From Alcaligenaceae bacterium SAGV5 (GTDB lineage: Bacteria > Pseudomonadota > Gammaproteobacteria > Burkholderiales > Burkholderiaceae_B), in assembly GCA_009360345.1 (NCBI GenBank), contig SPDP01000001.1, positions 434,001-498,000 of the forward strand: 64,000 bases of DNA, read 5' to 3'. Position 1 is the first letter of the stretch, and each line of letters begins with the position of its first letter. The position numbers and the translations under genes were made by a program. Shown here one piece after another: positions 35,610 through 50,158 of the stretch. The notes beneath the pieces are model-generated. The model ran no database searches and was not told where the DNA came from. It saw only the letters and a list, made by a program, of their open reading frames with translations.

Positions 35610-38600
35610 TGGCGGCGCGACATCGTCCGCTACGTGTCTACCATGCCGGGGCCGCGGCCTTGGGGCCGGTGCTGGACGGCGCGGGCGCGCTGGCGGCACC
35701 CTGGCGCGGGTGGTTGGAGACGGCCGCCGCCCTGGGGTTCGGACAGGTGCTGGCCGACGTGCGCGATGCCGGCGAGGAGGCCGCATGCGCGGCGCTGGCG
35801 AGTGCCGCGGCCCGGCGCCGGCTGGACGTCTATCTGGATTGTCCGCCGGTTCCGGCCGCCGGCGGGGCGGGAGCCATCGACTGGTCGGCGTGCGCGCCGG
35901 CGTGGCGCGAACGAGGGGTGAGAGGCCTCTTGATCAGGGGGCTCCCGCAGGGGGATCCCGGATTGTTGCGGGAGCGGCTGGCGGCGCTGCGGCGGTGCGA
36001 CGACGGCCTGGACTTGCTGGCGTGGACCCCCGGCCTGTCGCGCGAGGCGCTGCGCGGCTTGCGCGGCATGGGCTTCTCGCATGTGTTTTCGTCCCTGGCG
36101 TGGTGGAATTTCCGCAGTGCCTGGTTCATGGACGAGTGGCACGCGCTGGTGGACAGCGGGTGCGCCGTGCTGGGTTTTCCGGCGGACCCTTATGGGCCGG
36201 GAGCGGCGGGCGTGGGGGTGCCGGATGCCGAGGTGCGCCGCCGCGCGTCGATCCGCGCGCTGTGGGCGGCGGCGACATGCGGTGCCGGCTGGCTGGTACC
36301 GATGGGCTACGAGCGGCATGGCCTGGACGGCGCGCCGCACGGCCAGTTGGACCTGAGCGAGGATGTGCGGGCGGCGAACCGCTGGCTGGCGCGGGCGCCG
36401 GCCGATGATGTGGCGCTGTCGCCGCTGGCGGGGGCGGACGCGCCCGTCGCCATGATGCTGCGCCGCGCCGTGGGGCCGCGAGGCCGGCGCAGCCATCTGT
36501 TGCTGTTCAATCCCGATCTGCTGGCCGCCGCGGCGGTGGACTGGCCGATGATCCAGTCGCGTTTGCCGGACCGCGTGCAGCGGCCGGTGGACGGCGGCCT
36601 GCCCGCCACGCTCGGGCCCGGGGCCGCGGAGGTGGTGGAACTGGGGCCCGCGCCGCCAGTGCTGGCAGGCCCGCCGCGCCGCCGGTCACTGACCGCGGCC
36701 ATGGGCGCGGCCCGGGTGGCGATCGAAGCGGTCGAGCCCGCCATCGAGCAGGGCCGGTTCGCGGTCAAGCGCACGCCGGGCGAGGCGCTGACGGTGAGCG
36801 CTGATATTTTCATGGACGGCCATGACAAGCTGGCCGCCGATCTGCTCTGGCGCGCCGCCGACGAGCAGGACTGGACCCGCGTGCCCATGGCCCACCTGGG
36901 CAATGATCGCTGGGAAGCTGTCTGCCGGCCCGATCGCGTGGGCATGGGCCATTGCGCGATCGAGGCCTGGCGCGACACCTACGCCACGTTCCTGGACGAG
37001 CTGCGGAAGAAGACGGATGCGGGCGTGGACGTGGCGGTGGAGGTCGAGGAGGTCCGCGACTGGATGCTGAAGGTACTGGGCCGCGCATCCCAGGCCGGGC
37101 GCGAGATGCGGGCACGGGCCGAGGAAGCCGCTCGCGGCGTGGCGGACCTGTCCACGGATGCCTGCCTGGCGTGGATACGCTCGCAGGAGGCCGCCGCGCT
37201 GGTGCAGGCGCTGGAGCCCCGCGAGTTCGCGTCGCGCTCGGCGGAGTACCCGGTTCGCGTGGAACGCCGGACCGCCCGGTTCGGCAGTTGGTACGAGTGC
37301 TTCCCGCGCTCGCAAAGCGGCGATGCGCACCGGCACGGCACTTTCGCCGACGTCGCGGCACGGCTGCCCGCCATACGGGACATGGGGTTCGACGTCCTGT
37401 ACTTCCCGCCCATCCATCCCATCGGACATCGCAACCGCAAGGGCCGCAACAACAGCCTCGTGGCCGAACCCGGCGATCCGGGCAGCCCCTACGCCATCGG
37501 GTCGGAAGAGGGCGGGCACGACGCCGTACATCCCGAGCTGGGGACGCTGGACGACTTCCGCGCGCTGGTGGGCGAAGCGGCCCGGCACGGGCTGGAGATC
37601 GCCCTGGATTTCGCCATCCAGTGTTCGCCCGATCATCCCTGGCTGGCCCGGCATCCCGACTGGTTCGCCTGGCGCGCCGACGGTTCGCTGCGCCATGCCG
37701 AGAATCCACCCAAGAAATACGAGGACATCGTCAACGTCGATTTCTACGCGCGAACGACGGGGGGGCGCGCCGCGTCGGGCCTGTGGCTGGCGCTGCTGGA
37801 CGTGGTGATGTTCTGGGCGGCCGAAGGGGTGCGGGTCTTCCGGGTGGACAATCCGCATACCAAGCCGCTGCCGTTCTGGGAATGGCTGATCGGCCAGGTG
37901 CACGCGCGCCACCCCGACGTGGTGTTCCTGTCGGAGGCCTTCACCCGGCCCAAGATGATGTACCGGCTGGCCAAGCTGGGTTTCTCCCAGTCCTATACCT
38001 ATTTCACGTGGCGCGAGACCCGGCGGGAACTGACCGACTATCTGGAGGAAATCTCGCGGCCGCCTGTATCCGATTTTTTCCGGCCCAATTTCTTCGTCAA
38101 CACGCCTGACATCAACCCGCGCCATCTGCACGCATCGGGCCGTCCGGGTTTCCTGATCCGCGCCGCGCTGGCCGCCACGCTGTCGGGCTCCTGGGGCATG
38201 TACAGCGGCTTCGAACTGTGCGAAGGCACGCCCATGCCCGGCAAGGAGGAGTATCTCGATTCCGAGAAGTACGAGATCCGGGCCCGGGATTGGGGCCGCC
38301 CGGGCAATATCGTGGCCGAGATCGGGGCCCTGAACCGGATACGGCGCGACAACCCCGCGTTGCATCTCCATACAGGCACTGGTTTTCTCAACACCGATAA
38401 TGACCGGGTGCTGGCCTATACCCGGGCGACGCCGGAACGCGACAACGTGGTGCTGGTGGTGGTGAACCTCGACCCCCACGGTACGCAGGGCGCCAACGTC
38501 GAGCTTCCGCTGTGGGCGTTCGGGTTGCCGGACGATGGCACGCTGCATGCCGAAGACCTGCTGCGCGGGTATCGCTTCGACTGGCGAGGAAAGATGCAGC

Positions 38601-38659
38601 ACGTGCGGCTCGAACCCGGCGGCCCTTACGCGATATGGCGTATTTCCCGACGATCCTAG
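35609..38659 (+). CDS. glgE: Alpha-1,4-glucan:maltose-1-phosphate maltosyltransferase (GlgE) with extra N-terminal domain
   Basis: Enzyme that transfers maltosyl units from maltose-1-phosphate to alpha-glucan. Of its 1016 residues, about 370-1016 form a normal GlgE: a DUF3416 domain starting at IEQGRFAVKRTPGEALTVSA, then the GH13 barrel with YECFPRSQSG, nucleophile Asp in VRVFRVDNPHTKPL (about 747), acid/base Glu in VVFLSEAFTRPKMMYRL (about 775) and Asp in FVNTPDINPRHL (about 831). Residues 1-360 are an additional glycosidase-like barrel (MGFSHVFSSLAWWNFRSAWF, GWLVPMGYERHGLDG) found in some proteobacterial GlgEs; its role is unknown. The ATG overlaps the glgA stop. Confidence 0.9.
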   Translation: MAARHRPLRVYHAGAAALGPVLDGAGALAAPWRGWLETAAALGFGQVLADVRDAGEEAACAALASAAARRRLDVYLDCPPVPAAGGAGAIDWSACAPAWRERGVRGLLIRGLPQGDPGLLRERLAALRRCDDGLDLLAWTPGLSREALRGLRGMGFSHVFSSLAWWNFRSAWFMDEWHALVDSGCAVLGFPADPYGPGAAGVGVPDAEVRRRASIRALWAAATCGAGWLVPMGYERHGLDGAPHGQLDLSEDVRAANRWLARAPADDVALSPLAGADAPVAMMLRRAVGPRGRRSHLLLFNPDLLAAAAVDWPMIQSRLPDRVQRPVDGGLPATLGPGAAEVVELGPAPPVLAGPPRRRSLTAAMGAARVAIEAVEPAIEQGRFAVKRTPGEALTVSADIFMDGHDKLAADLLWRAADEQDWTRVPMAHLGNDRWEAVCRPDRVGMGHCAIEAWRDTYATFLDELRKKTDAGVDVAVEVEEVRDWMLKVLGRASQAGREMRARAEEAARGVADLSTDACLAWIRSQEAAALVQALEPREFASRSAEYPVRVERRTARFGSWYECFPRSQSGDAHRHGTFADVAARLPAIRDMGFDVLYFPPIHPIGHRNRKGRNNSLVAEPGDPGSPYAIGSEEGGHDAVHPELGTLDDFRALVGEAARHGLEIALDFAIQCSPDHPWLARHPDWFAWRADGSLRHAENPPKKYEDIVNVDFYARTTGGRAASGLWLALLDVVMFWAAEGVRVFRVDNPHTKPLPFWEWLIGQVHARHPDVVFLSEAFTRPKMMYRLAKLGFSQSYTYFTWRETRRELTDYLEEISRPPVSDFFRPNFFVNTPDINPRHLHASGRPGFLIRAALAATLSGSWGMYSGFELCEGTPMPGKEEYLDSEKYEIRARDWGRPGNIVAEIGALNRIRRDNPALHLHTGTGFLNTDNDRVLAYTRATPERDNVVLVVVNLDPHGTQGANVELPLWAFGLPDDGTLHAEDLLRGYRFDWRGKMQHVRLEPGGPYAIWRISRRS

Positions 38660-38701
38660 GATCCCTTCTCCTGTGGAGGATCCATCGGCAGGCGAGGACG
38701 C

Positions 38702-42056
<3,355 letters not shown>

Positions 42057-42076
<20 letters not shown>

Positions 42077-44258
42077 GTACGGGATCGCGTCCGGGGATAT
42101 CGATGCCCTGGCCGCCGGCACGCACCCCGACCCTTGCTCGGTGCTAGGGCCGCAGCGGCGCGGCGGCAGGCTGTGGCTGCGCGCCTTCCTGCCCGGCGCC
42201 GTGACCGTGCAGGCGGTGTCGGACGCGGGCGGGGTGGTGGACCTGGCACCGCTGCGCGGCGGGTTGTTCCAGACGCAGGCGGAGCCCGGCTTCCTGCCGG
42301 ACCGCACGGGCTATCGGCTGCGTATCCAGTGGCCCGATGCCTTCCAGGAGACAGAGGATCCGTATGCCTTCGGCCTCGTCCTGGGCGACGAGGATCTCGT
42401 CCGGTTTGCGCAAGGCAATCTCGACCGCCTGGAGACCTGCCTGGGGGCCCACTGCGCCACGATCGAGGGGGTACCCGGCGTGCGTTTCGCGGTGTGGGCG
42501 CCCAATGCCCGCCGCGTATCGGTGGTCGGGAATTTCAACGCATGGGACGGCCGGCGCCATCCCATGCGCTTGCGCCATGCCGCCGGTGTCTGGGAATTGT
42601 TCGTGCCGCGGCTTTCGCATGGCGAGTCCTACAAGTACGAACTGCTGGGCGCCGATGGCCGCCTGTTGCCGCAGAAGGCCGATCCCTGCGCATTGCAGGC
42701 CGAACCGGCGCCGGGCTCGGCCTCGGTGGTCGCCGACCCCGAGCCCTATGCGTGGACCGATGCGAACTGGATGGCGGGCCGTGCGGCGCGCCATGCGCCC
42801 GACGCGCCCATCTCGGTCTACGAGGTGCATACCGGTTCATGGCTCGAGAAAGCAGGGGGCGGAACCTGGGCCTGGAGCGAGCTTGCCGACCGCCTGATTC
42901 CCTACGTGGCCGGGATGGGGTTCACGCATCTCGAACTGCTGCCCATCATGGAATATCCCTTCGGCGGCTCGTGGGGCTACCAGCCGCTGGGAATGTTCGC
43001 GCCCACGGCCCGCCACGGCCCGCCGCGCGACTTCGCCGCGTTCGTCGACCGTTGCCACGCGGCGGGCCTGGGCCTGATCCTGGACTGGGTGCCCGCGCAT
43101 TTCCCGACCGACCCCCACGGGCTGGCGCGTTTCGACGGCACGGCGCTGTACGAATACGAAGACCCGCGCGAAGGCTTTCACCAGGATTGGAACACCTGCA
43201 TCTACAACTTCGGCCGCAACGAGGTGCGCAACTTCATGCGGGCCAGCGCGCTGTACTGGCTGCGCCGCTACCACGTGGACGGGCTCCGGGTGGATGCCGT
43301 CGCCTCCATGCTGTATCGGGACTACAGCCGCCGCGCGGGGGAGTGGTTGCCGAATGTCCAGGGCGGCCGGGAGAACCTGGAAGCCATCGCGTTCCTGCGG
43401 GACCTGAACGGCAGTGTGCGGCACTTTTTTCCCGATGCGATGATGATCGCCGAGGAGTCCACCGCCTGGCCGGGCGTGACCGCGCCGCCGGCGCAGGGAG
43501 GGCTGGGATTCCACTACAAGTGGAACATGGGCTGGATGCACGACACCCTGCGCTACATGCGGCGGGATCCCGTGCACCGGCACTATCACCACCATGACCT
43601 GACCTTCGGGATGGCCTACGCCTATTCCGAGCAGTTCGTGCTGCCGCTCTCGCACGACGAGGTGGTCCACGGCAAGGGCTCGCTGATCGGCAAGATGCCC
43701 GGCGACCGTTGGCAGCGTTTTGCCAATCTGCGGGCCTATTTCGGTTTCATGTGGAGCCATCCCGGCAGGAAACTGCTGTTCATGGGCGGCGAGATCGCCC
43801 AGCAACGGGAGTGGAACCACGACGGGCAACTGGCATGGGAAGACCTGGCCGATCCGCTGCATGCCGGCGTGCAGCGGCTGGTGGGAGACCTGAACCGGAC
43901 CTACGCCGGCAAGCGCGCGCTGCACCGCCTGGACGGCGATCCGGCCGGCTTCCGCTGGGTGGTCGGGGACGACGATCGCAACAGTGTCGTCGCCTATCTG
44001 CGCCAGGATGGCGAGCGTTGCGTGCTGGTGGTGTGCAACATGACGCCGGTTCCCCGCCGCGGCTATCGGCTGGGCGTGCCGCATGGCGGGAGGTGGCGCG
44101 AGATCGCCAATACCGACGCGGCCGGCTATGGGGGATCGGGCGTGGGCAATGCGGGGGCCGTCGAGGCCCAGCGGCGGGCTTCGCATGGCCTGGCGCATTC
44201 GCTGGTGCTGACACTGCCGCCCTTGGCCACTTTGCTGCTGGAGCCCGAATCGCCATGA
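42057..44258 (+). CDS. glgB: 1,4-alpha-glucan branching enzyme (GlgB)
   Basis: Introduces alpha-1,6 branches into the glucan; 733 residues, the typical long form with an extra N-terminal CBM48-like module. [20 protein letters not shown] starts the CBM48, and the barrel holds nucleophile Asp in [18 protein letters not shown] (about 410), Glu in [13 protein letters not shown] (about 464) and Asp in [15 protein letters not shown] (about 531). The start is TTG, 20 bases inside the end of treS, with an excellent AGGGAGGAGG site at 42044-42053. The nearby ATG at 42073 is out of frame. The coupled start suggests coordinated synthesis with TreS. Confidence 0.92.
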
Positions 44259-46342
44259 GCACCATCGCCGATCGACTGCTGCCCGGCCGTCCTTACCCGA
44301 TGGGGGCCCATTGCGACGGGATGGGCGTGAACTTCGCCGTATTCTCGGCGCACGCGCACCGGATCGATCTGTGTCTGTTCGACGAATCGGGACGCAAGGA
44401 AATCGCGCGCATGCCGCTGCCCGAATGCACCGACGAAGTCTGGCACGGCTACCTGCCGCGCGCCGGCCCGGGGCAGGTCTACGGCTACCGGGCCTTCGGT
44501 CCCTACGAGCCGCAGCACGGCCACCGTTTCAATCCGCACAAGCTGCTGATCGACCCGTATGCCCGCAAGCTGGCCGGTTCGCTGCGCTGGACCGATGCGC
44601 TGAACGGCTTCCGGCGAGAGGACCGCGGCATGGATCGCCGCGATAGCGCCGCCGCGGTTCCCAAGTGCGTGGTCGTGGACGATGCCTTCGATTGGCACGG
44701 GGACCAGCGGCCGGAATGGCCGTGGGGCCAGACCGTGATCTACGAGGCCCATGTAAGGGGGATGTCGATCTCGCGCGAGGACATGCGGCCCATCGAGCGA
44801 GGGACTTTCCGCGCGCTGACCGATCCCGCGCTGATCGATCATCTGCTGTCCCTGGGCGTCACGTCGCTCGAACTGCTGCCCATCCATGCCCATGTCAATG
44901 ACCGCTTCCTGGTCGAGCGCGGCCTGCGCAACTACTGGGGCTACAACAGCCTGTCCTTTTTCGCGCCCGAACCCTGCTACCTGTCGCGCAACGAGCTGCG
45001 CGAGATCCGGACCGCCGTGCGCAACCTGCATGCGGCTGGCATCGAGGTGATCCTGGACGTCGTCTACAACCACACCTGCGAGGCTGGCGAGACCGGCCCG
45101 ACGCTGTCGTGGCGGGGACTGGACAATGCCAGCTACTACCGCCTGGTACCCGGCGACGAGCGTCACTACGTCAATGACACGGGCTGTGGCAACACACTGA
45201 ACCTGACCCATCCGCGGGTAGTGCAGATGGTGATGGATTCGCTGCGCTATTGGGCGGAGGCCTTTCGCGTGGATGGGTTTCGCTTCGACCTGGGGGTGAC
45301 GCTGGGCCGCGAGGCCGGAGGATTCGACCCCGGGGCGGGGTTCTTCGACGCGCTGCTGCAGGATCCGCTGTTGTCGCGGCTCAAGCTGATATCCGAACCC
45401 TGGGATGTGGGTCCGGACGGCTACCACGTCGGCCATCATCCGCCGGGATTCGCCGAATGGAACGACCGTTTCCGCGATACGGTGCGCCGCTTCTGGCGCG
45501 GCGACGAGGGGATACGGCCGGAGCTGGCCACGCGGCTGGCCGGATCGGGCGACCTGTTCAACCACCGCCATCGCCGGACCTGGGCGTCGGTCAACTTCGT
45601 CACCGCCCATGACGGTTTTACGCTGGCGGATCTGGTCAGCTACGCCCACAAGCACAACGAAGCCAATGGCGAGGAAGGGCGCGACGGCAGCAACGAGAAC
45701 CACGGCAGCAACTGGGGCGTGGAAGGACCGACCCAGGATCCCGCCGTGACCGGGACGCGGGCGGCGGTGGCCAGGGCCATGCTGGCGACGCTGTACTGTT
45801 CGCATGGCACGCCCATGCTCCTGGGCGGCGACGAATTCGGCCGTACCCAGTCGGGCAACAACAATGCCTATTGCCAGGACAACGGCGTATCGTGGTTCGA
45901 CTGGCGGCTGGCCTCGTCCGACGAAGGCAGGGCGATGACTGGCTTCGTCTCGCGGCTGGCCGCGCTGCGGCACGAGTATCCGTCGCTGCGCAGCGAACGC
46001 TACCTGGCGGACCATCACTTCGTCGAGGAGGGCCTGGCCGAGATAGGCTGGTTCGACGAGCATGGGTCGCCGGTCGGCGACGAAGCGTGGAACGATCCGC
46101 AGCAACGCGCGCTGGCGCTGCGCAGGGTCTCCAGGGACGATGGCCGCATCGAGGCCACGCTGCTGCTGGTCAATGGCAACGGGTACGCCCTCCGGTTCGT
46201 CCTGCCCGCGCCGGCCGAGCGCTGGCGCATGCTGGTCGACAGCGGCAGGCCGGAGGTGCCCGAGACCGAGATGGCGGAGACGTCGATGGAACTCGCGCCT
46301 CGCAGCGTGGTGTTGCTCGGTCGCCGGACGAACATGCCATGA
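44255..46342 (+). CDS. glgX: Glycogen debranching enzyme (GlgX)
   Basis: Isoamylase-type enzyme, 695 residues, hydrolysing alpha-1,6 branches of short side chains. CBM48 part: [20 protein letters not shown]. Barrel: [20 protein letters not shown], nucleophile Asp in [17 protein letters not shown] (about 346), Glu in [13 protein letters not shown] (about 382) and Asp in [20 protein letters not shown] (about 451). [18 protein letters not shown] is the GlgX/TreX signature. The ATG overlaps the glgB stop by ATGA and its own stop overlaps the malQ ATG in the same way. Confidence 0.93.
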   Translation: MSTIADRLLPGRPYPMGAHCDGMGVNFAVFSAHAHRIDLCLFDESGRKEIARMPLPECTDEVWHGYLPRAGPGQVYGYRAFGPYEPQHGHRFNPHKLLIDPYARKLAGSLRWTDALNGFRREDRGMDRRDSAAAVPKCVVVDDAFDWHGDQRPEWPWGQTVIYEAHVRGMSISREDMRPIERGTFRALTDPALIDHLLSLGVTSLELLPIHAHVNDRFLVERGLRNYWGYNSLSFFAPEPCYLSRNELREIRTAVRNLHAAGIEVILDVVYNHTCEAGETGPTLSWRGLDNASYYRLVPGDERHYVNDTGCGNTLNLTHPRVVQMVMDSLRYWAEAFRVDGFRFDLGVTLGREAGGFDPGAGFFDALLQDPLLSRLKLISEPWDVGPDGYHVGHHPPGFAEWNDRFRDTVRRFWRGDEGIRPELATRLAGSGDLFNHRHRRTWASVNFVTAHDGFTLADLVSYAHKHNEANGEEGRDGSNENHGSNWGVEGPTQDPAVTGTRAAVARAMLATLYCSHGTPMLLGGDEFGRTQSGNNNAYCQDNGVSWFDWRLASSDEGRAMTGFVSRLAALRHEYPSLRSERYLADHHFVEEGLAEIGWFDEHGSPVGDEAWNDPQQRALALRRVSRDDGRIEATLLLVNGNGYALRFVLPAPAERWRMLVDSGRPEVPETEMAETSMELAPRSVVLLGRRTNMP

Positions 46343-48399
46343 GCGGGCCTGATCAGGATCTCGAACGCCTGGCCGGCGCGGCCGGCATCGCGGTGCATTG
46401 GCGGGATGCCATGGGCCGGGAGCAGGTCGTGGCGCCGGAGGTGCTGCGCACCCTGTTGACCGAGCTCGGCTTCGAGGTCGATACGCCCGCGTGTATCGCC
46501 GACTGCCTGGAACGGCTCGCGCGGGGAGGCGGGCAGCGTTGGCCCGCGCTGAAGACCGCCTCGCGCGGAGAACCTGTCGAACTGCCCGGGGCCGGCGGCG
46601 AGGCCGAGATGCCGTTCCGCCTGCTGTTCGAGGACGGCGGGCGCATGAGCGGCATCGCCCGGCGTGGCGAGCGCGGTGCGTTGGTCCTGCCGGGCGTGGA
46701 CAGGCCCGGCTATCACACGCTGCAACTGGGCGCGGCGTCCTGCACGTTGGCGGTCGCGCCGGACCGGTGCTTTGCCATCGCCGACGCCCTGCACGGCGCG
46801 CCGGGCCGGCTGTGGGCACTTGGCGTCCAGCTCTATGGCTTGCGCCGCGAGACCGCGGCCTCGGTGGCCGCGGGCAGCGCGGGGCTCGGCGACTTCACCG
46901 CGCTGCGCGTGCTGGCTGAACAGGCGGCCGCCCGTGGCGCGGCGGCTGTTGCCGTGAGCCCGGTCCATGCGATGTTCGGCGCCGATCCGGGGCGCTATAG
47001 CCCCTACTCGCCTTCCAGCAGGCTGTTCTTGAATGTCCTGTACGCGGATCCCTCCGCCTTGTTCGGGCCGCAGGCGGCGGCGGTCGTGTCGGCGCGGGGG
47101 CTGGAAGGTGAGTTGTCGCGGCTGTCCGGCCTGGACTTGATCGACTGGCCCGCCGCCGCGCAAGCCAAGATGGCGGTGCTGCGGACCTTGTTCGATGGTT
47201 TTCCGCGCAACGTGCAGCCGGGTGTCCACCGGGATTTCCAGGCTTTCGAGCGGGAGGGGGGCGAGCCGCTGCAGTCGCACGCGCGTTTCGAGGCCATCCA
47301 CGCCTGGCGTACGGCACAGACGGGAGACCGGTCGGGCTGGCGGCATTGGCCCGCGGCGTTCCGGTCGCCCGCGAGTCCGGAAGTGGCGCGGTTTGCCGCG
47401 CGGCACGCGCGCGAGGTGCGTTTCCACGTTTTTCTCCAATGGCTGGCGTCGCGCGGGCTGGCTGGCGTCCAGGCCGCGGCTCGCCGGGCCGGTATGCCTA
47501 TCGGCCTGATCTCGGATCTGGCGGTCGGCACGGATCCTTCGGGCAGCCATGCCTGGGCGCGGCAGGAGGAAGTGCTGGCCCGGTTGTCGCCGGGGGCTCC
47601 GCCCGATCTCTTCAACCCCAGGGGCCAGGCGTGGGGGTTGACGGCATTTTCGCCGCACGCGCTGGCCGCCAATGGCTACCGCGCCTTCATTGAACTCCTG
47701 CGGGCCAGCCTGGCGCATGCGGGCGGCGTGCGCATCGACCACGCCCTGGGACTGTCGCGCATGTGGCTCGTGCCGGAAGGCGCGTCGCCGCAGGAGGGGG
47801 CGTATGTGCGCTACCCCTTCGAGGACATGGCGCGCCTGATCGCGCTGGAGTCGTGGCGCCACCGCGCCATCGTGATCGGCGAGAACCTGGGCACGGTGCC
47901 CGAAGGCTTCAACGAGCAGATCGCGCGCATGGGCATGCTGGGCATGGACGTGCTGTGGTTCACGCGGGAAAGTGGCCGGCCGGGGGCGCCGTTCAAGGCG
48001 CCGCGCGACTGGTCGCCGCAGGCGCTCGCCACCACCACCACGCACGACCTGCCGACGGTGGCGGGCTGGTGGCGCGGCAACGATATTCGTTGGCGGGCGG
48101 AACTGGGGCTGCTGGCCGAGGGCCGGGATGTCGGGGCCGAGGAAGCGGAGCGCGAGCAGGACCGGACCCGGTTGTGGGAGGGCCTGGGGGCTCACCACCC
48201 TCTGGGCGAAATCTCTCGCCCCCGGACGTCGACACATGCACGGATCCCGTCCCCCCTGACCATTGCGGCGGGACCGGTCACCCCCGCACCGGCCCCGTCT
48301 CATGGGGGACATGATAAAGAAAATGGGCCGGTAGTGCGCATCTTGCGCATCACATCGCCGACAGACCGCCATCGACCAGCACGTGGGTCCCGGTCATGA
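46339..48399 (+). pseudogene. malQ: 4-alpha-glucanotransferase (MalQ), C-terminally broken
   Basis: Amylomaltase that shuffles malto-oligosaccharides. Homologous sequence covers about the first 617 residues (46339 to about 48190), including nucleophile Asp in GGVRIDHALGLSRMWLVPEG, Glu in AIVIGENLGTVPEGFNEQIA and Asp in ATTTTHDLPTVAGWWRGNDI. After EREQDRTRLWEGLG the frame runs into unrelated DNA and, on the opposite strand, into a dehydrogenase gene, ending at 48399 with a meaningless 70-residue tail. The normal final ~100 residues (typically ending in LPGTVDEHPNWRRR-like sequence) are missing. A treY or treZ gene, expected next in such operons, is also absent. Probably a breakpoint (real or assembly) at about 48190. 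Confidence 0.85.
48190..48349. other. Left breakpoint region
   Basis: From the point where MalQ similarity ends to the stop of the next minus-strand gene, about 160 bases hold no recognisable gene, repeat or RNA. The DNA contains several G/C runs and an AT-rich patch (GATAAAGAAAATGGG). It resembles the 3' flank of the dehydrogenase gene rather than the end of malQ. Confidence 0.6.
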
Positions 48400-49123
48400 A
48401 CGAGGCCTCGTCCGAAGCCAGCCACAGCACTGGCCAGGCGATCTCCTCGGGCGCCGCCCAGCGCCCCAGCAGGGACGTATCGCTGCGCTCGCCCCTGAGC
48501 TGTTCGATCGCCTTGCCGCGCGCCTGGGCCCGGCCCACGTGGAACTCGGTCAGCGTCGAGCCCGGGCACACGGCGTTGACGCGCACGCCGTGCGGCGCTT
48601 CCTCGAACGCCAGCGTGCGGGTCATCGCCAGCAGGCCGGCCTTGGTCGCGTCGTAGATACCCATGCCCGCCCGGCCCGTCACTGCGTAGCACGACGACAC
48701 GATCACCAGGCTGCCCCTGCCCGACTCGCGCAGCGCGGGCAACGCGGCACGGCAGTAGTTGGCCGTGCCGACCAGGTTGACGTCCACCATGGCGCGCCAT
48801 TCCTCGGGCCGCGCCTCGGCCAGGGGCGAGTAGTTGCGCATGGCCGCGTTGCAGACCAGGACGTCCAGCCCGCCCCAGGTCCGCCGGGCCAACTCGGCCG
48901 CATTCCATGCCGCCTCCTCGTCGGCCACGTCGGCGGCCAGGCATTCGACCCGGGCCTCCGGATGCTGTTCGCGCAGCGCCGCGGCGGTGCGCGCCAGCGC
49001 GTCGGCATCGCGGTCCACCAGCAGCACCGCCGAGCCTTCCTGGCAGAAGACCCGCGCGATGGCGGCGCCTATGCCCGCGGCGCCGCCGGTGATCAGGGCC
49101 CTGCGTTCGGCAAGTCTGGCCAT
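48350..49123 (-). CDS. SDR-family oxidoreductase
   Basis: NAD(P)-dependent dehydrogenase of 257 residues. The Rossmann glycine motif is TGGAAGIGAAIA (about 12-23), NAG is present as CNAAMRNYSPLAEA, and the catalytic Ser-Tyr-Lys are in VIVSSCYAVTGRAGMGIYDATKAGLL (Ser about 142, Tyr about 155, Lys about 159). C-terminal GTHVLVDGGLSAM is typical. It follows a Bug gene and a Rieske oxygenase on the same strand and could oxidise a dihydrodiol or alcohol formed by the oxygenase. Substrate unknown. Confidence 0.87.
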   Translation of the reverse strand: MARLAERRALITGGAAGIGAAIARVFCQEGSAVLLVDRDADALARTAAALREQHPEARVECLAADVADEEAAWNAAELARRTWGGLDVLVCNAAMRNYSPLAEARPEEWRAMVDVNLVGTANYCRAALPALRESGRGSLVIVSSCYAVTGRAGMGIYDATKAGLLAMTRTLAFEEAPHGVRVNAVCPGSTLTEFHVGRAQARGKAIEQLRGERSDTSLLGRWAAPEEIAWPVLWLASDEASFMTGTHVLVDGGLSAM

Positions 49124-49126
49124 GGC

Positions 49127-50101
49127 TCATCCCGCCTTCGCGCCAGTGGCCTTGATGACCTTGCCCCAGCGCTCCACTTCGGTCCGTATCCACGCGCCGA
49201 ACTGTTCAGGCGTGTTGGCCACGACCTCGAACTCCATGTCGCGCAGCTTCTGCTGCACGTCGGGCATGCGCAGGATCTTCACGATCTCCTTGTTGTAGCG
49301 ATCGATGATGGGACGCGGCGTGCCGGCCGGCGCCAGAAAGCCGATCCAGGACGTGGCGACGAAATGGGGATAGCCCGACTCGATCATGGTCGGAATGTCG
49401 GGGGTACTGGAGAAACGCTTCTCCCCGGTCGAGGCCAACAGCCTGAGCCGCCCTTCCTTCACGTACTGCTGGACGTTGCCGGGCACCATGAACGCCGCCT
49501 GCACATTGCCCGCCACCAGGTCTACCAGCGCCGGCGACGCGCCGCGATAGGGGACGTGCGTGGCGCCCAGCCCGGCGGCCTCGTTCAGCATTTCCATGGT
49601 CAGGTGCGAGGCGCTGCCGGTGGCCACCGATCCGTAGGACAGCTTGCCCGGATGGGCCTTGGACCAGGCCACCAGGTCGGCCACGCTCTTGACCGGCAAC
49701 CCGGGATTGATCACCAGATATTGCGGCGAACTGACCGCGAGCGTGATCGGCGCCAGATCGGTGACGGGATCGTAGGGCATGTTGTCGAACAGCGTCTTGT
49801 TGATGGCGATCGGGCCGTTGTAGCCCACCAGCAGCGTGTAGCCGTCCGGCGGCGACTTGGCCACCAGGTCGGCGCCGATGTTGCCGCCGGCGCCCGGCTT
49901 GTTCTCGACGATGACGGGTTGCCCGAGTATGCCTTCGAGCTTGGACGCCACCAGCCGCCCCAGCACGTCGTTGGTGCTGCCGACGATGGGCACGATGATG
50001 CGCACCGGCTTGGTGGGCGCCCATTCCCCGGCGGCCGCGGCCGCCTGCGCCATGGAACAGACGGCCAGCGCACAGGCCGCCTTGCGTAGCAATGCATGCA
50101 T
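49127..50101 (-). CDS. Bug/TctC-family periplasmic solute-binding protein
   Basis: Exported binding protein of 324 residues; signal peptide 1-23 (ALAVCSMAQAAAAAG). Family blocks: PVRIIVPIVGSTNDVLGRLV, VENKPGAGGNIGADLVAKSP and GATHVPYRGASPALVDLVAG. It lies between the Rieske oxygenase and the dehydrogenase with gaps of 57 and 3 bases, so it probably captures the aromatic carboxylate that the oxygenase attacks. No TctA/TctB genes are adjacent. Confidence 0.88.
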   Translation of the reverse strand: MHALLRKAACALAVCSMAQAAAAAGEWAPTKPVRIIVPIVGSTNDVLGRLVASKLEGILGQPVIVENKPGAGGNIGADLVAKSPPDGYTLLVGYNGPIAINKTLFDNMPYDPVTDLAPITLAVSSPQYLVINPGLPVKSVADLVAWSKAHPGKLSYGSVATGSASHLTMEMLNEAAGLGATHVPYRGASPALVDLVAGNVQAAFMVPGNVQQYVKEGRLRLLASTGEKRFSSTPDIPTMIESGYPHFVATSWIGFLAPAGTPRPIIDRYNKEIVKILRMPDVQQKLRDMEFEVVANTPEQFGAWIRTEVERWGKVIKATGAKAG

Positions 50102-50158
50102 GAAAGTCTCCTTACCCTCTCGTTCTCGAAGCGGCCGGGCGAAGCCCGGGCCGCATGG

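Noticed and set aside
48190..48399. C-terminal tail of malQ as a novel domain
   Set aside because: It overlaps the end of a well-supported dehydrogenase gene on the other strand and has no recognisable composition; it is read-through after the break.
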